A stretch of DNA of 64,000 nt from Caviibacterium pharyngocola (GTDB taxonomy: Bacteria; Pseudomonadota; Gammaproteobacteria; Enterobacterales; Pasteurellaceae), in NCBI RefSeq assembly GCF_002795405.1, contig NZ_PHGZ01000003.1:124001-188000 (forward strand), read 5' to 3'. Of the stretch, positions 38,011 through 48,789 are shown in pieces. The position numbers and the translations under genes were made by a program. A model generated the notes under the pieces. That model had not been told where the DNA came from. It did no database searches and worked only from the letters and a program-made list of their open reading frames with translations. How positions within the stretch are numbered: position 1 is the first letter of the stretch; every line of letters starts with the position of its first letter.

Positions 38011-38104
38011 TAAAAGACTGTTTATTTAAACAGTCTTTTTTATCCAACCTTTCCTATCGGCGTACAAAAAACACTCGACATTTGTTTTTTTTTGCTCAAA
38101 TAAG

Positions 38105-38131
38105 CCTGTTTTTTAATCTTATCTAAACAGG
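38105..38131 (+). promoter_or_regulatory. Hairpin overlapping the ribosome site of the Sel1 gene
   Basis: CCTGTTT (38105-38111) pairs with AAACAGG (38125-38131), which includes the first bases of the AGGAG ribosome site for the gene starting at 38140. It could limit translation. Confidence 0.4.
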
Positions 38132-38139
38132 AGTTTTCT

Positions 38140-38895
38140 ATGCAATTTTCTCGTATTTTTCGTTTAACCGCTTTAGCGGTGATGTGTTTTAGCGGTGTTG
38201 TTCAGGCAAGTGGAACTGTGGAGCCGATGTCTTATGATGAGGCAGTAAAGGCTTACGACGCTGAACAATATGATAAGGCGTTTAGAGGATTTTTATATCT
38301 AGCTGAACAAGGGGATGCTAAAGCACAATATCGTTTAGGAGGGCATTATTTTTATGGAGATAACCCGGATCATAAACAAGCGCTTTATTGGTATCAAAAA
38401 GCAGCTGAACAAGGGCATCTAGAGGCTCAGTTTAGATTGGGATTAGCATATAAAACAGGAACAAAATTAGGAATTACTCAAGATTATAAACAATCATTTT
38501 ACTGGTATCAAAAAGCCGCTGAGCAAGGTCATTCAACAGCTCAAAGAAGTTTAGGTGTTATGTATTTCGAGGGGCAAGGAGTTAAGCAAAACTATAAACA
38601 AGCCGTTTATTGGACTCAAAAGTCGGCTGAACAGGGAGATAGATATGCTCAGAATCTTTTAGGATTTATGTTTGTCAAAGGATTAGGTGTTTCAGCGGAT
38701 TATAAACAAGCTAAGTATTGGTGGGAAAAATCTGCTGAACAAGGAGTTCCCGACGCTCAATCCAATTTAGGTATGTTGTATTTGAATGGACGAGGTGTGA
38801 ATAAAGATATTGATAAAGCAAAAGTGCTTTTTAAACAGGCTTGTGATTTTGGTAGTGAAATAGGTTGTAAAACCTATCAGACTTTATCTAAATAA
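38140..38895 (+). CDS. Exported Sel1-repeat protein
   Basis: The 251-residue protein has a signal peptide (about 1-23, ending VQA). About five Sel1-like repeats follow, each with the AQxxLGxxYxxG...AxxWxxKAAEQG pattern (from about residue 52 to 235). Such solenoids mediate protein-protein contacts in the periplasm or at the surface. The partner is unknown. It lies in the accessory patch with relBE and a small membrane protein. Confidence 0.85.
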   Translation: MQFSRIFRLTALAVMCFSGVVQASGTVEPMSYDEAVKAYDAEQYDKAFRGFLYLAEQGDAKAQYRLGGHYFYGDNPDHKQALYWYQKAAEQGHLEAQFRLGLAYKTGTKLGITQDYKQSFYWYQKAAEQGHSTAQRSLGVMYFEGQGVKQNYKQAVYWTQKSAEQGDRYAQNLLGFMFVKGLGVSADYKQAKYWWEKSAEQGVPDAQSNLGMLYLNGRGVNKDIDKAKVLFKQACDFGSEIGCKTYQTLSK

Positions 38896-38925
38896 TTTTT
38901 TTAATCACAGAAGGAAATTTAAACT

Positions 38926-39231
38926 ATGGAAACATTAAATGATCTTTGTGAAATTGCTAAAACTCCTTTGGGTTCAATCTTGTTAGGATTATTTATAGCA
39001 ATAGTTATATTAACTCTTATGCAAAGATGGTGCAGTAAAAATTCAAAAATAGTGTATTTTGGAGTAATCGGCATTACTGTAATTTGTGATTATTTAGTTG
39101 AAGAAAAATTCTTTATAGATCGAACAGATACCTATGAAATTATATGGAGCAATTTTTTAATTAATATTATTTTAAGTATTGTTGGTGTAGTACTTGGTTT
39201 TGTAGCGGTAAAACTAACTGGCAAAAAATAA
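38926..39231 (+). CDS. Small membrane protein of unknown function
   Basis: The 101-residue protein has three hydrophobic segments (about 15-30, 42-55, 78-96). A ribosome site AGAAGGAA precedes the ATG at 38926, 31 bases after the Sel1 gene, so the two are probably co-transcribed. I do not recognise a family. An inverted USS terminator follows at 39271-39291. Confidence 0.6.
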   Translation: METLNDLCEIAKTPLGSILLGLFIAIVILTLMQRWCSKNSKIVYFGVIGITVICDYLVEEKFFIDRTDTYEIIWSNFLINIILSIVGVVLGFVAVKLTGKK

Positions 39232-39270
39232 CCATTTTTTATTAAAGCACGATTCGTAGATACCATTATA

Positions 39271-39291
39271 ACCGCACTTTAAAAGTGCGGT
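39271..39291. terminator. Compact inverted USS pair before mukF
   Basis: ACCGCACTTT and AAAGTGCGGT are separated by a single base, followed by CATTTTT. It ends the accessory block. Confidence 0.7.
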
Positions 39292-39396
39292 CATTTTTCC
39301 AAACGTTTCCCCAAAAAATCAACTCTACAAGATCCGTCAAAAATCCTGTATAATCGACCGCAGTTTTATGTCTATTTTTCGTGGTGAGATTTTTTA

Positions 39397-40722
39397 ATGC
39401 TTGAAACATCACAAACCATTCCCGAATTAGTCTCTTGGGCGAGAGAACGTGAGTTTTCGTTGAATTTGCCCACGGAGCGATTAGCCTTTTTATTGGCGAT
39501 TGCCATTTATAATAACGAACGCTTGGACGGCGAGATGTTGGAAACGGATCTCGTGGATATTTTCCGTCATATTTCCCAAGCCTTTGAACAAACCCAAGAA
39601 ACCATTGCCACGCGCGCCAATAATGCGATTAACGAATTGGTTAAACAGCGTTTTTTAAACCGTTTTAGCAGCGAATTTACCGAAGGATTGGCGATTTATC
39701 GTTTAACACCTTTGGGTGTGGGCGTGTCCGATTATTATATTCGCCAACGCGAATTTTCCGCCTTGCGTTTGTCCGTGCAGCTTTCCATTGTCGCCGATGA
39801 AATTCAACGCGCGTCGGAAGCGGCGGAGGAGGACGGTGATGAACATCATTGGCGTCGTAACGTGTTTGCACCACTTAAATATTCCGTGGCGGAAATTTTC
39901 GACAGTATCGATTTTTCCCAACGCGTAATGGATGAAAATCAACAAACCATTAAAGACGAAATTGCGGATTTATTGACCAAAGATTGGCAAGCTGCCATTA
40001 GCAGCTGTGAAAAATTATTAGACGAAACTTCCGGCAACTTACGCGAATTACAAGATACCTTAAATGCCGCCGGTGATAAATTACAAGCGCAATTATTGCG
40101 TATTCAAGATTGCGTAATCGGGCGCGACGAGTTGTATTTTATCGATCAATTAATTACCGATTTGCAGGCAAAACTCGACCGCATTATCAGCTGGGGACAA
40201 CAAGCCATTGATTTATGGATCGGTTACGATCGCCACGTTCATAAATTTATCCGTACCGCTATTGATATGGATAAAAATCGCGTCTTTTCGCAACGCTTGC
40301 GCAATTCCATTCATCAATATTTTGATGCACCTTGGTTCTTATGGACGACCCAAGCGGATCGTTTAATCGATTTGCGTGACGAAGAACCGAGCTTGCGCGA
40401 AGAAGATGCCTTGGGCGAATTGCCGGAGGCTTTGGAATACGAAAGTTTAACCGATTTGCACGATCAAATCGTGGAACGAATGCAAGCCTTATTAGTCGAT
40501 TATCGCGAGCATCATCGCCCGATTAACCTCAGCCAAGTATTAAAAGAACAATTAGAACATTATCCGTTGTCCCGCCATTTCGACGTGGCGCGCATTATCG
40601 TGGATCAAGCCGTGCGTTTAGGAATGGCGAGCGCCGATTTAGCCGGCGTATATCCGCAATGGGAAGCGATCAATCATCGCGGCGCAGAAGTGCAGGCGCA
40701 TATTATTGATGAATATAAATAA
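39397..40722 (+). CDS. mukF: Condensin subunit MukF (kleisin)
   Basis: The 441-residue kleisin of the MukBEF chromosome-organising complex. It has an N-terminal winged-helix dimerisation region, a central helical region (about 160-290) and a C-terminal winged helix that binds the MukB head. It is first in the mukF-mukE-mukB operon. Length matches E. coli MukF (440). Confidence 0.97.
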   Translation: MLETSQTIPELVSWAREREFSLNLPTERLAFLLAIAIYNNERLDGEMLETDLVDIFRHISQAFEQTQETIATRANNAINELVKQRFLNRFSSEFTEGLAIYRLTPLGVGVSDYYIRQREFSALRLSVQLSIVADEIQRASEAAEEDGDEHHWRRNVFAPLKYSVAEIFDSIDFSQRVMDENQQTIKDEIADLLTKDWQAAISSCEKLLDETSGNLRELQDTLNAAGDKLQAQLLRIQDCVIGRDELYFIDQLITDLQAKLDRIISWGQQAIDLWIGYDRHVHKFIRTAIDMDKNRVFSQRLRNSIHQYFDAPWFLWTTQADRLIDLRDEEPSLREEDALGELPEALEYESLTDLHDQIVERMQALLVDYREHHRPINLSQVLKEQLEHYPLSRHFDVARIIVDQAVRLGMASADLAGVYPQWEAINHRGAEVQAHIIDEYK

Positions 40723-40736
40723 CAAGAGAACAACCA

Positions 40737-41465
40737 ATGACAGACAATCTTCAAGATGTAATTTCCGTTAAACTTGCCGCAGCGATTGCCAATCCGCTGT
40801 TTCCCGAAGTGGACAGCCGGCTGCGTTCGGGCAAACATATCGGCATTGAAAATTTGGATAATCACGCCTTTTTAATGGATTTTCAAAGCGAACTGGATCT
40901 TTTTTATCGCCGTTATAACGTCGAATTGATTCGCGCGCCGGAAGGCTTTTTCTATCTGCGCCCGAAAGCCACGACGTTAATTGCTCGTTCGGTATTGAGC
41001 GAGTTGGAAATGTTGGTAGGAAAAGTGTTGTGTTATTTATATTTAAGTCCGGAACGTTTGGCGCAACAGGGCATTTTCACCACGCAAGAAGTTTATGACG
41101 AATTGTTGAATCTCGCCGACGAAAGCAAATTATTAAAAGCGGTGAATCAACGTTCTTCCGGCTCGGATTTGGATAAACAAAAATTAGCGGAAAAAGTGCG
41201 TGCCGCATTAGGGCGTTTACGCCGTTTAGGAATGATTTATACCGTGGGCGAACCGAACAGCGGAAAATTTACCATCACCGAATCCGTCTTTCGTTTCGGC
41301 GCGGAAGTGCGTTCGGGCGATGATCCGCGTGAAGCGCAATTACGCTTGATTCGCGACGGTGAAGCCGCCACGCCGGAATCCTTACAATTAGAAAAAAGTG
41401 CGGTGGAAAAAGAACAAGAATCGGAAGAATTTGACGAAATGATGCAAGAAGAAGGGGAAGAATAA
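40737..41465 (+). CDS. mukE: Condensin subunit MukE
   Basis: The 242-residue winged-helix (KITE-like) protein binds MukF. It ends in an acidic tail ([19 protein letters not shown]). Its stop overlaps the mukB ATG by one base, so translation is coupled. Length is close to E. coli MukE (234). Confidence 0.97.
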   Translation: MTDNLQDVISVKLAAAIANPLFPEVDSRLRSGKHIGIENLDNHAFLMDFQSELDLFYRRYNVELIRAPEGFFYLRPKATTLIARSVLSELEMLVGKVLCYLYLSPERLAQQGIFTTQEVYDELLNLADESKLLKAVNQRSSGSDLDKQKLAEKVRAALGRLRRLGMIYTVGEPNSGKFTITESVFRFGAEVRSGDDPREAQLRLIRDGEAATPESLQLEKSAVEKEQESEEFDEMMQEEGEE

Positions 41466-44400
41466 TGGCGGATGTATTTGAATTGGAAAATGAAACCTTA
41501 TCCCTTGAAAATGACGAAATGAATATCAAACGGGACGAAACCGACGAGCCGGCAGCGAATTTCGCGCCGCTTAATAACGGCGTCGAACGCGGTAAATTCC
41601 GTTCTTTAACCTTAATCAACTGGAACGGCTTTTTCGCCCGCACGTTCGATTTGGACGAATTGGTGACAACGCTTTCCGGCGGAAACGGCGCGGGAAAATC
41701 CACCACAATGGCGGGATTTGTTACCGCACTTATTCCTGATCTCACCTTATTGCATTTCCGTAACACCACGGAAGCCGGTTCCACCGGCGGTTCACGCGAT
41801 AAAGGCTTGCACGGAAAATTGCGTCCTGGCGTGTGTTATGCCGCGTTAGATACGATCAACTCGCGTCATCAGCGCGTGCTGGTCGGCGTGCGTTTGCAAC
41901 AAATTGCCGGACGAGATAAAAAAGTCGATATCAAAACCTTCTCCGTACAAGGCTTATCTTTATCGCTTAATCCCACCGCCGTGTTCACCGAAACCGTCGG
42001 CGAACGCCAAGCGCGCGTGTTGAATTTAAACGAATTAAAAGACAAAATTGAAAATCTCGGCGCGCAATTCAAACAATATCATTCCATTGCGGATTATCAC
42101 GGAATGATGTTCGATTTGGGGATTATTCCGAAACGTTTACGTTCTTCTTCGGATCGCAGTAAATTCTACAAACTGATCGAAGCCTCTCTTTACGGCGGGA
42201 TTTCCAGCGCAATCACGCGTTCGTTACGCGATTATTTATTGCCGGAAAATCTCGGCGTGCGCAAAGCATTTCAGGATATGGAAAGCGCCTTGCGCGAAAA
42301 CCGAATGACCCTTGAAGCGATTAAAGTCACGCAAGCGGATCGCGATTTGTTTAAACATTTAATTACCGAAACCACCAATTACGTTGCCTCCGATTATATG
42401 CGCAACGCCAATGAACGTTTGGGCAATATTCAAACCGCACTTTCCTTCCGTCGCGATTGGTATAAAGCCAAATCGGAACAAACCTTGTCGCAACACCGTT
42501 TAATCGATTTAAGCCGCGAAGCCGCCGAATTGGGCGAAAACGAGCGAACGCTGGAAATCGATCACCAAAGTGCTGTGGATCATTTGAATTTAGTGCTGAA
42601 TGCGTTACGCCATCAAGAAAAAATTTCCCGTTATCACGAAGATGTTGCTGCTTTGCGTGAAAAACTGGAAGAACAAAAAATGGCGGTCGAGGAGGCGAAC
42701 GAACAGCAAGAAGCCGGTCAACGTGATCTTGAACAAATAGAACAGGAAGCCGATCAGTTGCGTAATCAACTGGCGGATTATCAGCAAGCCTTAGATGCGC
42801 GCCAAACGCGTGCGTTGCAATATCAACAAGCGATTCAAGCCTTGGAAAAAGCCAAACATTTATGCGGTTTGGCGGATTTAGCCGTGAAAAATGCGGAAGA
42901 TTATCACGCGGAATTTGAAACCCAAGCGCAAGAAATCACGGAAAAAGTGCTTGATTTAGAACAAAAAATGTCGGTTTCCGAAGCGGCGAAATCGCAATTC
43001 GATAAAGCCTATCAATTAGTCTGCCGAATTGCCGGCGAAATGCCGCGTTCCGCCGCGTGGGAAAGCGCAAAAGCCTTATTGCGCGAATATCCGACGCAAA
43101 AATTGCAAGCGCAACAAACACCGCAACTTCGCGCGAAATTACACGAATTAGAACAACGCTATGCGCAACAACAAAGTGCGGTGCGTTTATTAAAAGATTT
43201 TAATCAACGTGCCGGATTGAGTTTTGAAACGGCGGAGGAGTTAGAAGAATTTTACGCGGAACAAGAAGCCTTGGTCGAACAGTTAAGCGAATCCTTGTCC
43301 GATCAAGTGGAACAACGTTCCGCATTGCGCCAAAAACGCGAACAATTAACCGCACTTTACGATGAAAATGCGCGCAAAGCACCGACGTGGTTGACCGCGC
43401 AATCCGCCTTGGAACGTTTACAAGAACAAAGCGGCGAGCGATTTTCCGATAGCCAAGACGTGATGAATTTTATGCAGTCGCAGTTGGTGAAAGAGCGGGA
43501 ATTTACCATTCAACGGGATCAGCTTGAACAACAACGTCGTCAATTAGACGAACAAATTTCCCGCTTAAGCCAACCGGACGGCTCGGAAGATCCGCGTTTA
43601 AATATGTTGGCGGAACGTTTCGGCGGCGTATTGTTGTCGGAACTTTATGACGATGTGCCGATTGAAGATGCGCCTTATTTCTCCGCCTTATACGGGCCGG
43701 CGCGTTACGCCATTGTAGTGCGCGATTTAAATGCGGTGAAAGAACAGCTGAACGGCTTAGAAGATTGTCCGGACGATTTGTATTTAATCGAAGGGGATCC
43801 GAGTGCCTTTGATGACAGCGTATTATCGGCGCAAGAATTGAATTTGGGCGTGGTGGTGCAAGTTTCCGATCGTGAATTGCGCTATTCGAAATTCCCTGAA
43901 ATTCCGTTATTCGGTCGCGCGGCGCGAGAAAAACATTTGGAAGACTTACAAATTCAACGCGACGAAGTTGCCGAGCAATATGCGCAAAAAGCTTTCGATG
44001 TGCAGAAATGTCAACGTTTGCACGAACATTTCAGCCAATTCGTCGGCTTGCATTTAGCCTTGGCGTTCCAACCGAATCCTGAAGAATTAATGGCAGAAAT
44101 TAATCGTGAACGTAATGAGATCGAACGCGAGTTAAATCAATTCGTCAGCGATGAACAACAGCTACGAATTCAATTAGATAACGCGAAAGAAAAAATTCAG
44201 TCATTAAACAAATTGGTGCCGCAATTCGGTTTAATCGCGGATGAAAACTTAATTGATCGCGTGGAAGAATGTCGCGAGCAATTAGATGCAGCGGAACAAG
44301 ATGAAATTTTCATTCGCCAATACGGCGCAATGTTGGCACAGTTGGAACCGATTGCCTCAACGTTGCAAAGCGATCCGGAAAATTACGACCGCTTAAAAGC

Positions 44401-45988
44401 GGATTACGAACAACAGGTCGGTTTACAAAAACAAATTCAGCAACGCGTGTTCGCCTTGGCGGATGTGGTTCAGCGCAAAGCGCACTTCGGCTATGAAGAT
44501 AGCGTCGGCGCGGAAACCTCCGAATTGAACGAACAATTACGCGCACGTTTGGAACAGGTACAAAAACAACGCGAGCAACAACGCGAATTATTGCGTCAAA
44601 AACAAGTCAAATTCGCCCAATTCAACCAAGTTTATATTGAATTACGCAGTGCGTTTGACGAAAAAAATAAAGTGTTGAACGAACTAATTGAGGAAATCAG
44701 TCAGTTGGGCGTGCGCGTGGATGATGGCGCGGAAGAACGTGCGCGCGAGCGTCGCGACGAGCTTTATCAACAATTATCCAACAGCCGTCAACGCAGAACT
44801 TATATTGAAAAACAATTAACCTTAATCGAAAGCGAAAGCGAGAATTTAAGCCGCCGTATTCGTAAAGCGGAACGCGATTATAAAACCCAACGCGAATTAA
44901 TCGTGGCGGCGAAAGTAAGCTGGTGCGTAGTGTTGCGCCTGTCGCGTAACAGCGATGTGGAAAAACGCCTGCACCGCCGCGAATTGGCATATTTGTCCGC
45001 CGATGATTTACGTTCGATGTCGGATAAAGCCTTGGGCGCATTGCGCACGGCAGTGGCGGATAACGAATATTTGCGCGACGCTTTGCGACTTTCCGAAGAT
45101 AACCGTAAACCGGAGAACAAAGTGCGGTTCTTTATTGCGGTATATCAACATTTGCGCGAACGTATTCGTCAAGACATTATTAAAACCGATGATCCGATCG
45201 ATGCAATCGAGCAAATGGAAATCGAATTGTCGCGCTTAACCGAGGAATTAACCGGTCGCGAGAAAAAATTAGCGATCAGTTCCGAAAGCGTGGCGAACAT
45301 TATGCGTAAAACTATTCAGCGCGAACAAAACCGGATTCGTATGTTGAACCAAGGTTTGCAAAATATCGCCTTCGGTCAGGTGAAATCCGTGCGTTTAATG
45401 GTGAACATTCGCGATACGCACGCAATGTTGCTTGACGCCTTATCCGGCAATCAAGCGGAATACCAAGATCTATTCAGCGATAATCGAATGACCTTCTCGG
45501 AAGCAATGGCGAAACTGTATCAACGCTTAAATCCGCATATCGAAATGGGGCAGCGCACGGCGCAAACCATCGGTGAAGAATTGTTGGATTACCGCAATTA
45601 TCTTGATCTGGAAGTGGAAGTGTATCGCGGCGCGGACGGCTGGTTGCGCGCGGAAAGCGGGGCGTTATCCACCGGTGAAGCCATCGGTACGGGGATGTCG
45701 ATTTTATTAATGGTGGTGCAAAGTTGGGAAGAAGAAAGTCGTCGTATTCGCGGTAAAGACATTGTGCCTTGTCGATTATTGTTCCTCGACGAAGCGGCGC
45801 GCTTGGATGCCAAATCCATTTCCACCTTGTTTGAACTTTGCGCCCGTTTGGATATGCAATTATTGATCGCCGCACCGGAAAATATCAGTCCGGAAAAAGG
45901 GACGACATATAAATTGGTGCGTAAAATTTCGGGTAATCAAGAACAAGTTCACGTTGTGGGCTTACGCGGATTCGGCGCAACGGAATAA
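41465..45988 (+). CDS. mukB: SMC-like condensin ATPase MukB
   Basis: The 1507-residue protein has the MukB head-coil-hinge-coil-head layout. Walker [10 protein letters not shown] is near residue 73-81 and a long coiled coil follows. A hinge lies near 660-790 ([30 protein letters not shown]). The C-terminal head carries signature [11 protein letters not shown] and Walker [11 protein letters not shown]. It carries a short charged N-terminal extension of about 30 residues before [15 protein letters not shown], compared with E. coli MukB. The gene is intact. Confidence 0.98.
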   Translation: MADVFELENETLSLENDEMNIKRDETDEPAANFAPLNNGVERGKFRSLTLINWNGFFARTFDLDELVTTLSGGNGAGKSTTMAGFVTALIPDLTLLHFRNTTEAGSTGGSRDKGLHGKLRPGVCYAALDTINSRHQRVLVGVRLQQIAGRDKKVDIKTFSVQGLSLSLNPTAVFTETVGERQARVLNLNELKDKIENLGAQFKQYHSIADYHGMMFDLGIIPKRLRSSSDRSKFYKLIEASLYGGISSAITRSLRDYLLPENLGVRKAFQDMESALRENRMTLEAIKVTQADRDLFKHLITETTNYVASDYMRNANERLGNIQTALSFRRDWYKAKSEQTLSQHRLIDLSREAAELGENERTLEIDHQSAVDHLNLVLNALRHQEKISRYHEDVAALREKLEEQKMAVEEANEQQEAGQRDLEQIEQEADQLRNQLADYQQALDARQTRALQYQQAIQALEKAKHLCGLADLAVKNAEDYHAEFETQAQEITEKVLDLEQKMSVSEAAKSQFDKAYQLVCRIAGEMPRSAAWESAKALLREYPTQKLQAQQTPQLRAKLHELEQRYAQQQSAVRLLKDFNQRAGLSFETAEELEEFYAEQEALVEQLSESLSDQVEQRSALRQKREQLTALYDENARKAPTWLTAQSALERLQEQSGERFSDSQDVMNFMQSQLVKEREFTIQRDQLEQQRRQLDEQISRLSQPDGSEDPRLNMLAERFGGVLLSELYDDVPIEDAPYFSALYGPARYAIVVRDLNAVKEQLNGLEDCPDDLYLIEGDPSAFDDSVLSAQELNLGVVVQVSDRELRYSKFPEIPLFGRAAREKHLEDLQIQRDEVAEQYAQKAFDVQKCQRLHEHFSQFVGLHLALAFQPNPEELMAEINRERNEIERELNQFVSDEQQLRIQLDNAKEKIQSLNKLVPQFGLIADENLIDRVEECREQLDAAEQDEIFIRQYGAMLAQLEPIASTLQSDPENYDRLKADYEQQVGLQKQIQQRVFALADVVQRKAHFGYEDSVGAETSELNEQLRARLEQVQKQREQQRELLRQKQVKFAQFNQVYIELRSAFDEKNKVLNELIEEISQLGVRVDDGAEERARERRDELYQQLSNSRQRRTYIEKQLTLIESESENLSRRIRKAERDYKTQRELIVAAKVSWCVVLRLSRNSDVEKRLHRRELAYLSADDLRSMSDKALGALRTAVADNEYLRDALRLSEDNRKPENKVRFFIAVYQHLRERIRQDIIKTDDPIDAIEQMEIELSRLTEELTGREKKLAISSESVANIMRKTIQREQNRIRMLNQGLQNIAFGQVKSVRLMVNIRDTHAMLLDALSGNQAEYQDLFSDNRMTFSEAMAKLYQRLNPHIEMGQRTAQTIGEELLDYRNYLDLEVEVYRGADGWLRAESGALSTGEAIGTGMSILLMVVQSWEEESRRIRGKDIVPCRLLFLDEAARLDAKSISTLFELCARLDMQLLIAAPENISPEKGTTYKLVRKISGNQEQVHVVGLRGFGATE

Positions 45989-46000
45989 TATCGTAGTCAT

Positions 46001-46024
46001 AGGGCGTAGAAAATACGCCCTTTA
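46001..46024 (+). terminator. Terminator of mukFEB
   Basis: AGGGCGTA and TACGCCCT form an 8-base stem with a GAAAA loop, followed by TTTATT. Confidence 0.8.
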
Positions 46025-46056
46025 TTCAACTTATTTTAAGTCAACAGGGCAGTATA

Positions 46057-46932
46057 ATGCATTATCTACTTCTTGCCGTTTTTTGTAGCGTGGCGGTTTC
46101 CGTGTTGTTAAAAATTGCGCGCAAAAAAAATATTCTTATCGAACAAGCCATCGCCTTTAATTATATCGTGGCGCTTTCCTTGGCCTATTTTTTGTTAAAA
46201 CCGAACTTTAACGGACTGGGTTTCACCGATTTTATCGTACAAAGCGAACATTCGCCGATCTTTTTTGCTTTAGGGATTTTATTGCCGACGGTGTTTATTA
46301 TTATGTCGAAAGCCGTTGAATATGCCGGTATCGTGCGTTCCGACGCTGCCCAACGACTTTCCTTATTTTTGCCGATTTTAGCGGCATTTTTGCTATTCGG
46401 CGAACAACTGAACCAATCCCGTTTAATCGGCATTATTTTGGCGTTTAGCGCCTTGTTTTGCCTTATCAGCAAACCGACACAGCAAATGGAGCAGGGAAGA
46501 TTCAAGGGCATTATCAGCTTATTATTGGTTTGGCTCGGCTACGGAGTAATCGATATTTTATTTAAACAAACGGCAAAAATGGGCGCAGCATTTTCGACCA
46601 CGTTGTTTATTTCCTTTGTGCTAGCGGCTTGCGTGATGTTTATGTATCTGCTGTTCAAAAAAACTCGCTGGACGACGCCGAGCTTATTAGGCGGTATTTT
46701 GTTGGGCGGATTGAATTTTATGAATATTTTGTTCTATATCAAAGCGCACCAAAGTTTCAGCGAAAATCCGACCTTAGTCTTTGCCGGAATGAATGTCGGC
46801 GTGATTTGTTTAGGCACAATTACCGGCGCATTACTTTTTAAAGAAAAAATAAGTAAAATCAACGGATTGGGCGTATGTTTAGGTATTTCATCCATTCTGT
46901 GTTTATTCTATTTCGATAAATTATTCGGATAA
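46057..46932 (+). CDS. EamA/DMT-superfamily permease
   Basis: The 291-residue protein has ten predicted membrane segments in two EamA-type repeats (about 1-140 and 150-290). The LFGEQLNQSRLIGIILAF and LFKEKISKINGLGVCLG motifs are typical of the end of each repeat. The transported metabolite is unknown. sbcB follows after five bases, so the two are co-transcribed. Confidence 0.85.
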   Translation: MHYLLLAVFCSVAVSVLLKIARKKNILIEQAIAFNYIVALSLAYFLLKPNFNGLGFTDFIVQSEHSPIFFALGILLPTVFIIMSKAVEYAGIVRSDAAQRLSLFLPILAAFLLFGEQLNQSRLIGIILAFSALFCLISKPTQQMEQGRFKGIISLLLVWLGYGVIDILFKQTAKMGAAFSTTLFISFVLAACVMFMYLLFKKTRWTTPSLLGGILLGGLNFMNILFYIKAHQSFSENPTLVFAGMNVGVICLGTITGALLFKEKISKINGLGVCLGISSILCLFYFDKLFG

Positions 46933-46937
46933 AAACG

Positions 46938-48359
46938 ATGCAAAACGATTTTTCTTTTTTTATTTACGATTACGAAAGTTTCGGCGTTAATCCGGCAAGC
47001 GACAGACCGGCGCAATTCGCCGGTATTCGTACGGACGCCGATTTCAATATTATCGGCGAGCCGGTAATGCTGTATTGTAAACAAACCAACGATTATTTGC
47101 CGTCGCCGGAAGCCGTGCTTATCACAGGGATTACGCCGCAGGAATGTAATGAAAAAGGCTTGCCGGAACCGGAATTCGCCGCTCGAATTTTACAAGAATT
47201 CAGTCGTCCGCACACTTGCGTAATGGGTTTTAATAACATTCGTTATGACGATGAAATGACACGTTATACCTTTTATCGCAATTTTATCGATCCTTACGAA
47301 TACAGCTGGAAAAACGGCAATTCTCGTTGGGATTTGTTGGATTTGGTGCGCGCCTGTTATGCCTTGCGCCCGGAAGGGATCAACTGGGCATATGACGACC
47401 AAGGTATGCCGTCGTTCCGTTTAGAAAAACTCACTCAAGTCAATGGAATAGAGCACAGCAACGCGCACGATGCAATGGCGGACGTTTATGCCACCATCGA
47501 AATGGCAAAACTCATTAAGCAAAAACAACCGAAATTATTTCAATATTTCTTTGAAAATCGTGGTAAAAAAAGCATTGAACAACTTATTGATACGGCAGCG
47601 ATGACGCCTTTAGTTCACGTTTCCGGAATGTTGGGCAATTATCGCGGTAACACCACTTGGATTGCGCCGCTGGCTTGGCATCCTACCAATCAAAACGCCG
47701 TTATCGTATGCGATTTGGCGAAAGATACGCAAGATTTATTGACAAAAAGTGCGGTGGAATTGCGCCGAATTTTATATACGCCGAAAACCGAATTGGAACA
47801 ACAGGGAATTTCACCCGTTCCGCTTAAATTAGTGCATATCAATAAATGTCCGATTCTTGCGCCGGCAAGAACCTTATTACCGGAAAATGCCGAACGATTA
47901 GGCATAGATCGCGAATTTTGCCTACAAAATCTGCAAAAATTACGTCAATCTTTAGATATTCGTGAAAAAGTCATTGAAATTTTTACGGAAGAGCGAATAT
48001 TCGAGCCGAGTGATAATGTCGAAACCGAATTATATCAAGGTTTTTTTAGCACGAATGATAAAAATAATATGGCGATTTTGCGCGATTTACCGGCGGAAAA
48101 ATTAGCGGAACACGGCTTATCTTTCCAAGACCCGCGCATTGCCGATTTGTTATTTCATTACCGAGCAAGATATTTTTATAAAACGTTGAACCGCGCGGAA
48201 CAAATCAAATGGCAAAAATATCGTCAACGTAAACTGGCACAAAGTGCGGTGCAATTTGAACAAAGTTTACAGAATTTAGCCGAGGAATATCAAAATAATC
48301 CGGAAAAATTGGCGTTATTGCAGCAAGTTTATGAATATGGCGCCAGACTTTTAGCTTAA
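46938..48359 (+). CDS. sbcB: Exodeoxyribonuclease I
   Basis: 3'-5' single-strand DNA exonuclease for mismatch and recombination repair. DEDDh residues are in FIYDYESFGVNP (near 7-18), GFNNIRYDDE (near 96) and HDAMADVYAT (near 176-184). The C-terminal ExoI SH3-like and helical domains follow. The length of 473 matches E. coli (475). Confidence 0.96.
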   Translation: MQNDFSFFIYDYESFGVNPASDRPAQFAGIRTDADFNIIGEPVMLYCKQTNDYLPSPEAVLITGITPQECNEKGLPEPEFAARILQEFSRPHTCVMGFNNIRYDDEMTRYTFYRNFIDPYEYSWKNGNSRWDLLDLVRACYALRPEGINWAYDDQGMPSFRLEKLTQVNGIEHSNAHDAMADVYATIEMAKLIKQKQPKLFQYFFENRGKKSIEQLIDTAAMTPLVHVSGMLGNYRGNTTWIAPLAWHPTNQNAVIVCDLAKDTQDLLTKSAVELRRILYTPKTELEQQGISPVPLKLVHINKCPILAPARTLLPENAERLGIDREFCLQNLQKLRQSLDIREKVIEIFTEERIFEPSDNVETELYQGFFSTNDKNNMAILRDLPAEKLAEHGLSFQDPRIADLLFHYRARYFYKTLNRAEQIKWQKYRQRKLAQSAVQFEQSLQNLAEEYQNNPEKLALLQQVYEYGARLLA

Positions 48360-48369
48360 AGAGGACATA

Positions 48370-48789
48370 ATGAATATTTTAATCGATTTTGACGGTACTT
48401 GCGTCACGCACGAATTCCCTTATGTGGGAAAAGATGTCGGTGCAGCGCAAGTTTTGCGTGACATCGTCACAAATGGGCATCGATTAATTTTATTCACAAT
48501 GCGCTCGGAAAGTTGTTATTTAGCAAGCGCGTTAAATTGGTTTAAGCAAAATCAAATTACGCTATACGGCGTCAATGTAAATCCGGAACAGCATAAATTT
48601 ACCGATTCGCCGAAAGCTTACGGCGATTTGATTATCGACGACATTGCACTTGGTATTCAAAAAGTGCCTTGTCGTTTTCATCGTCCTTACGTGGATTGGA
48701 AATGGGTCGCCGAACGCTTGCTGGAACAAGGCATATTAACCGCGGAGCAGGTGAGTCGGTATGATTTTGAAATGCAGAAATATCTATAA
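48370..48789 (+). CDS. HAD-superfamily hydrolase, small capless type
   Basis: The 139-residue protein has HAD motif I DFDGT (residues 6-10), a motif II Thr in LFTMRS and motif IV IDD near residue 90. It lacks a cap domain, as in a group of small HAD phosphatases found in bacteria and phages. The substrate is unknown. AGAGGA precedes the start 10 bases after sbcB, suggesting one operon. Confidence 0.75.
   Translation: MNILIDFDGTCVTHEFPYVGKDVGAAQVLRDIVTNGHRLILFTMRSESCYLASALNWFKQNQITLYGVNVNPEQHKFTDSPKAYGDLIIDDIALGIQKVPCRFHRPYVDWKWVAERLLEQGILTAEQVSRYDFEMQKYL

Larger units (their letters stand above)
37797..38041 (+). ncRNA. Predicted antisense RNA (candidate type I antitoxin)
   Basis: The RNA would start just after the consensus promoter at 37762-37790 and end at the strong hairpin 38012-38039. 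That hairpin has perfect 13-base arms (AAAAGACTGTTTA / TAAACAGTCTTTT) followed by T residues. It would be fully complementary to the minus-strand mRNA of the small peptide, covering its ribosome site. It could be shorter if a weaker inner hairpin ends it. Prediction only. Confidence 0.45.

Noticed and set aside
41275-41784. A 169-codon open frame antisense to mukE/mukB
   Set aside because: It overlaps two coupled, intact condensin genes and has no ribosome site or motif.
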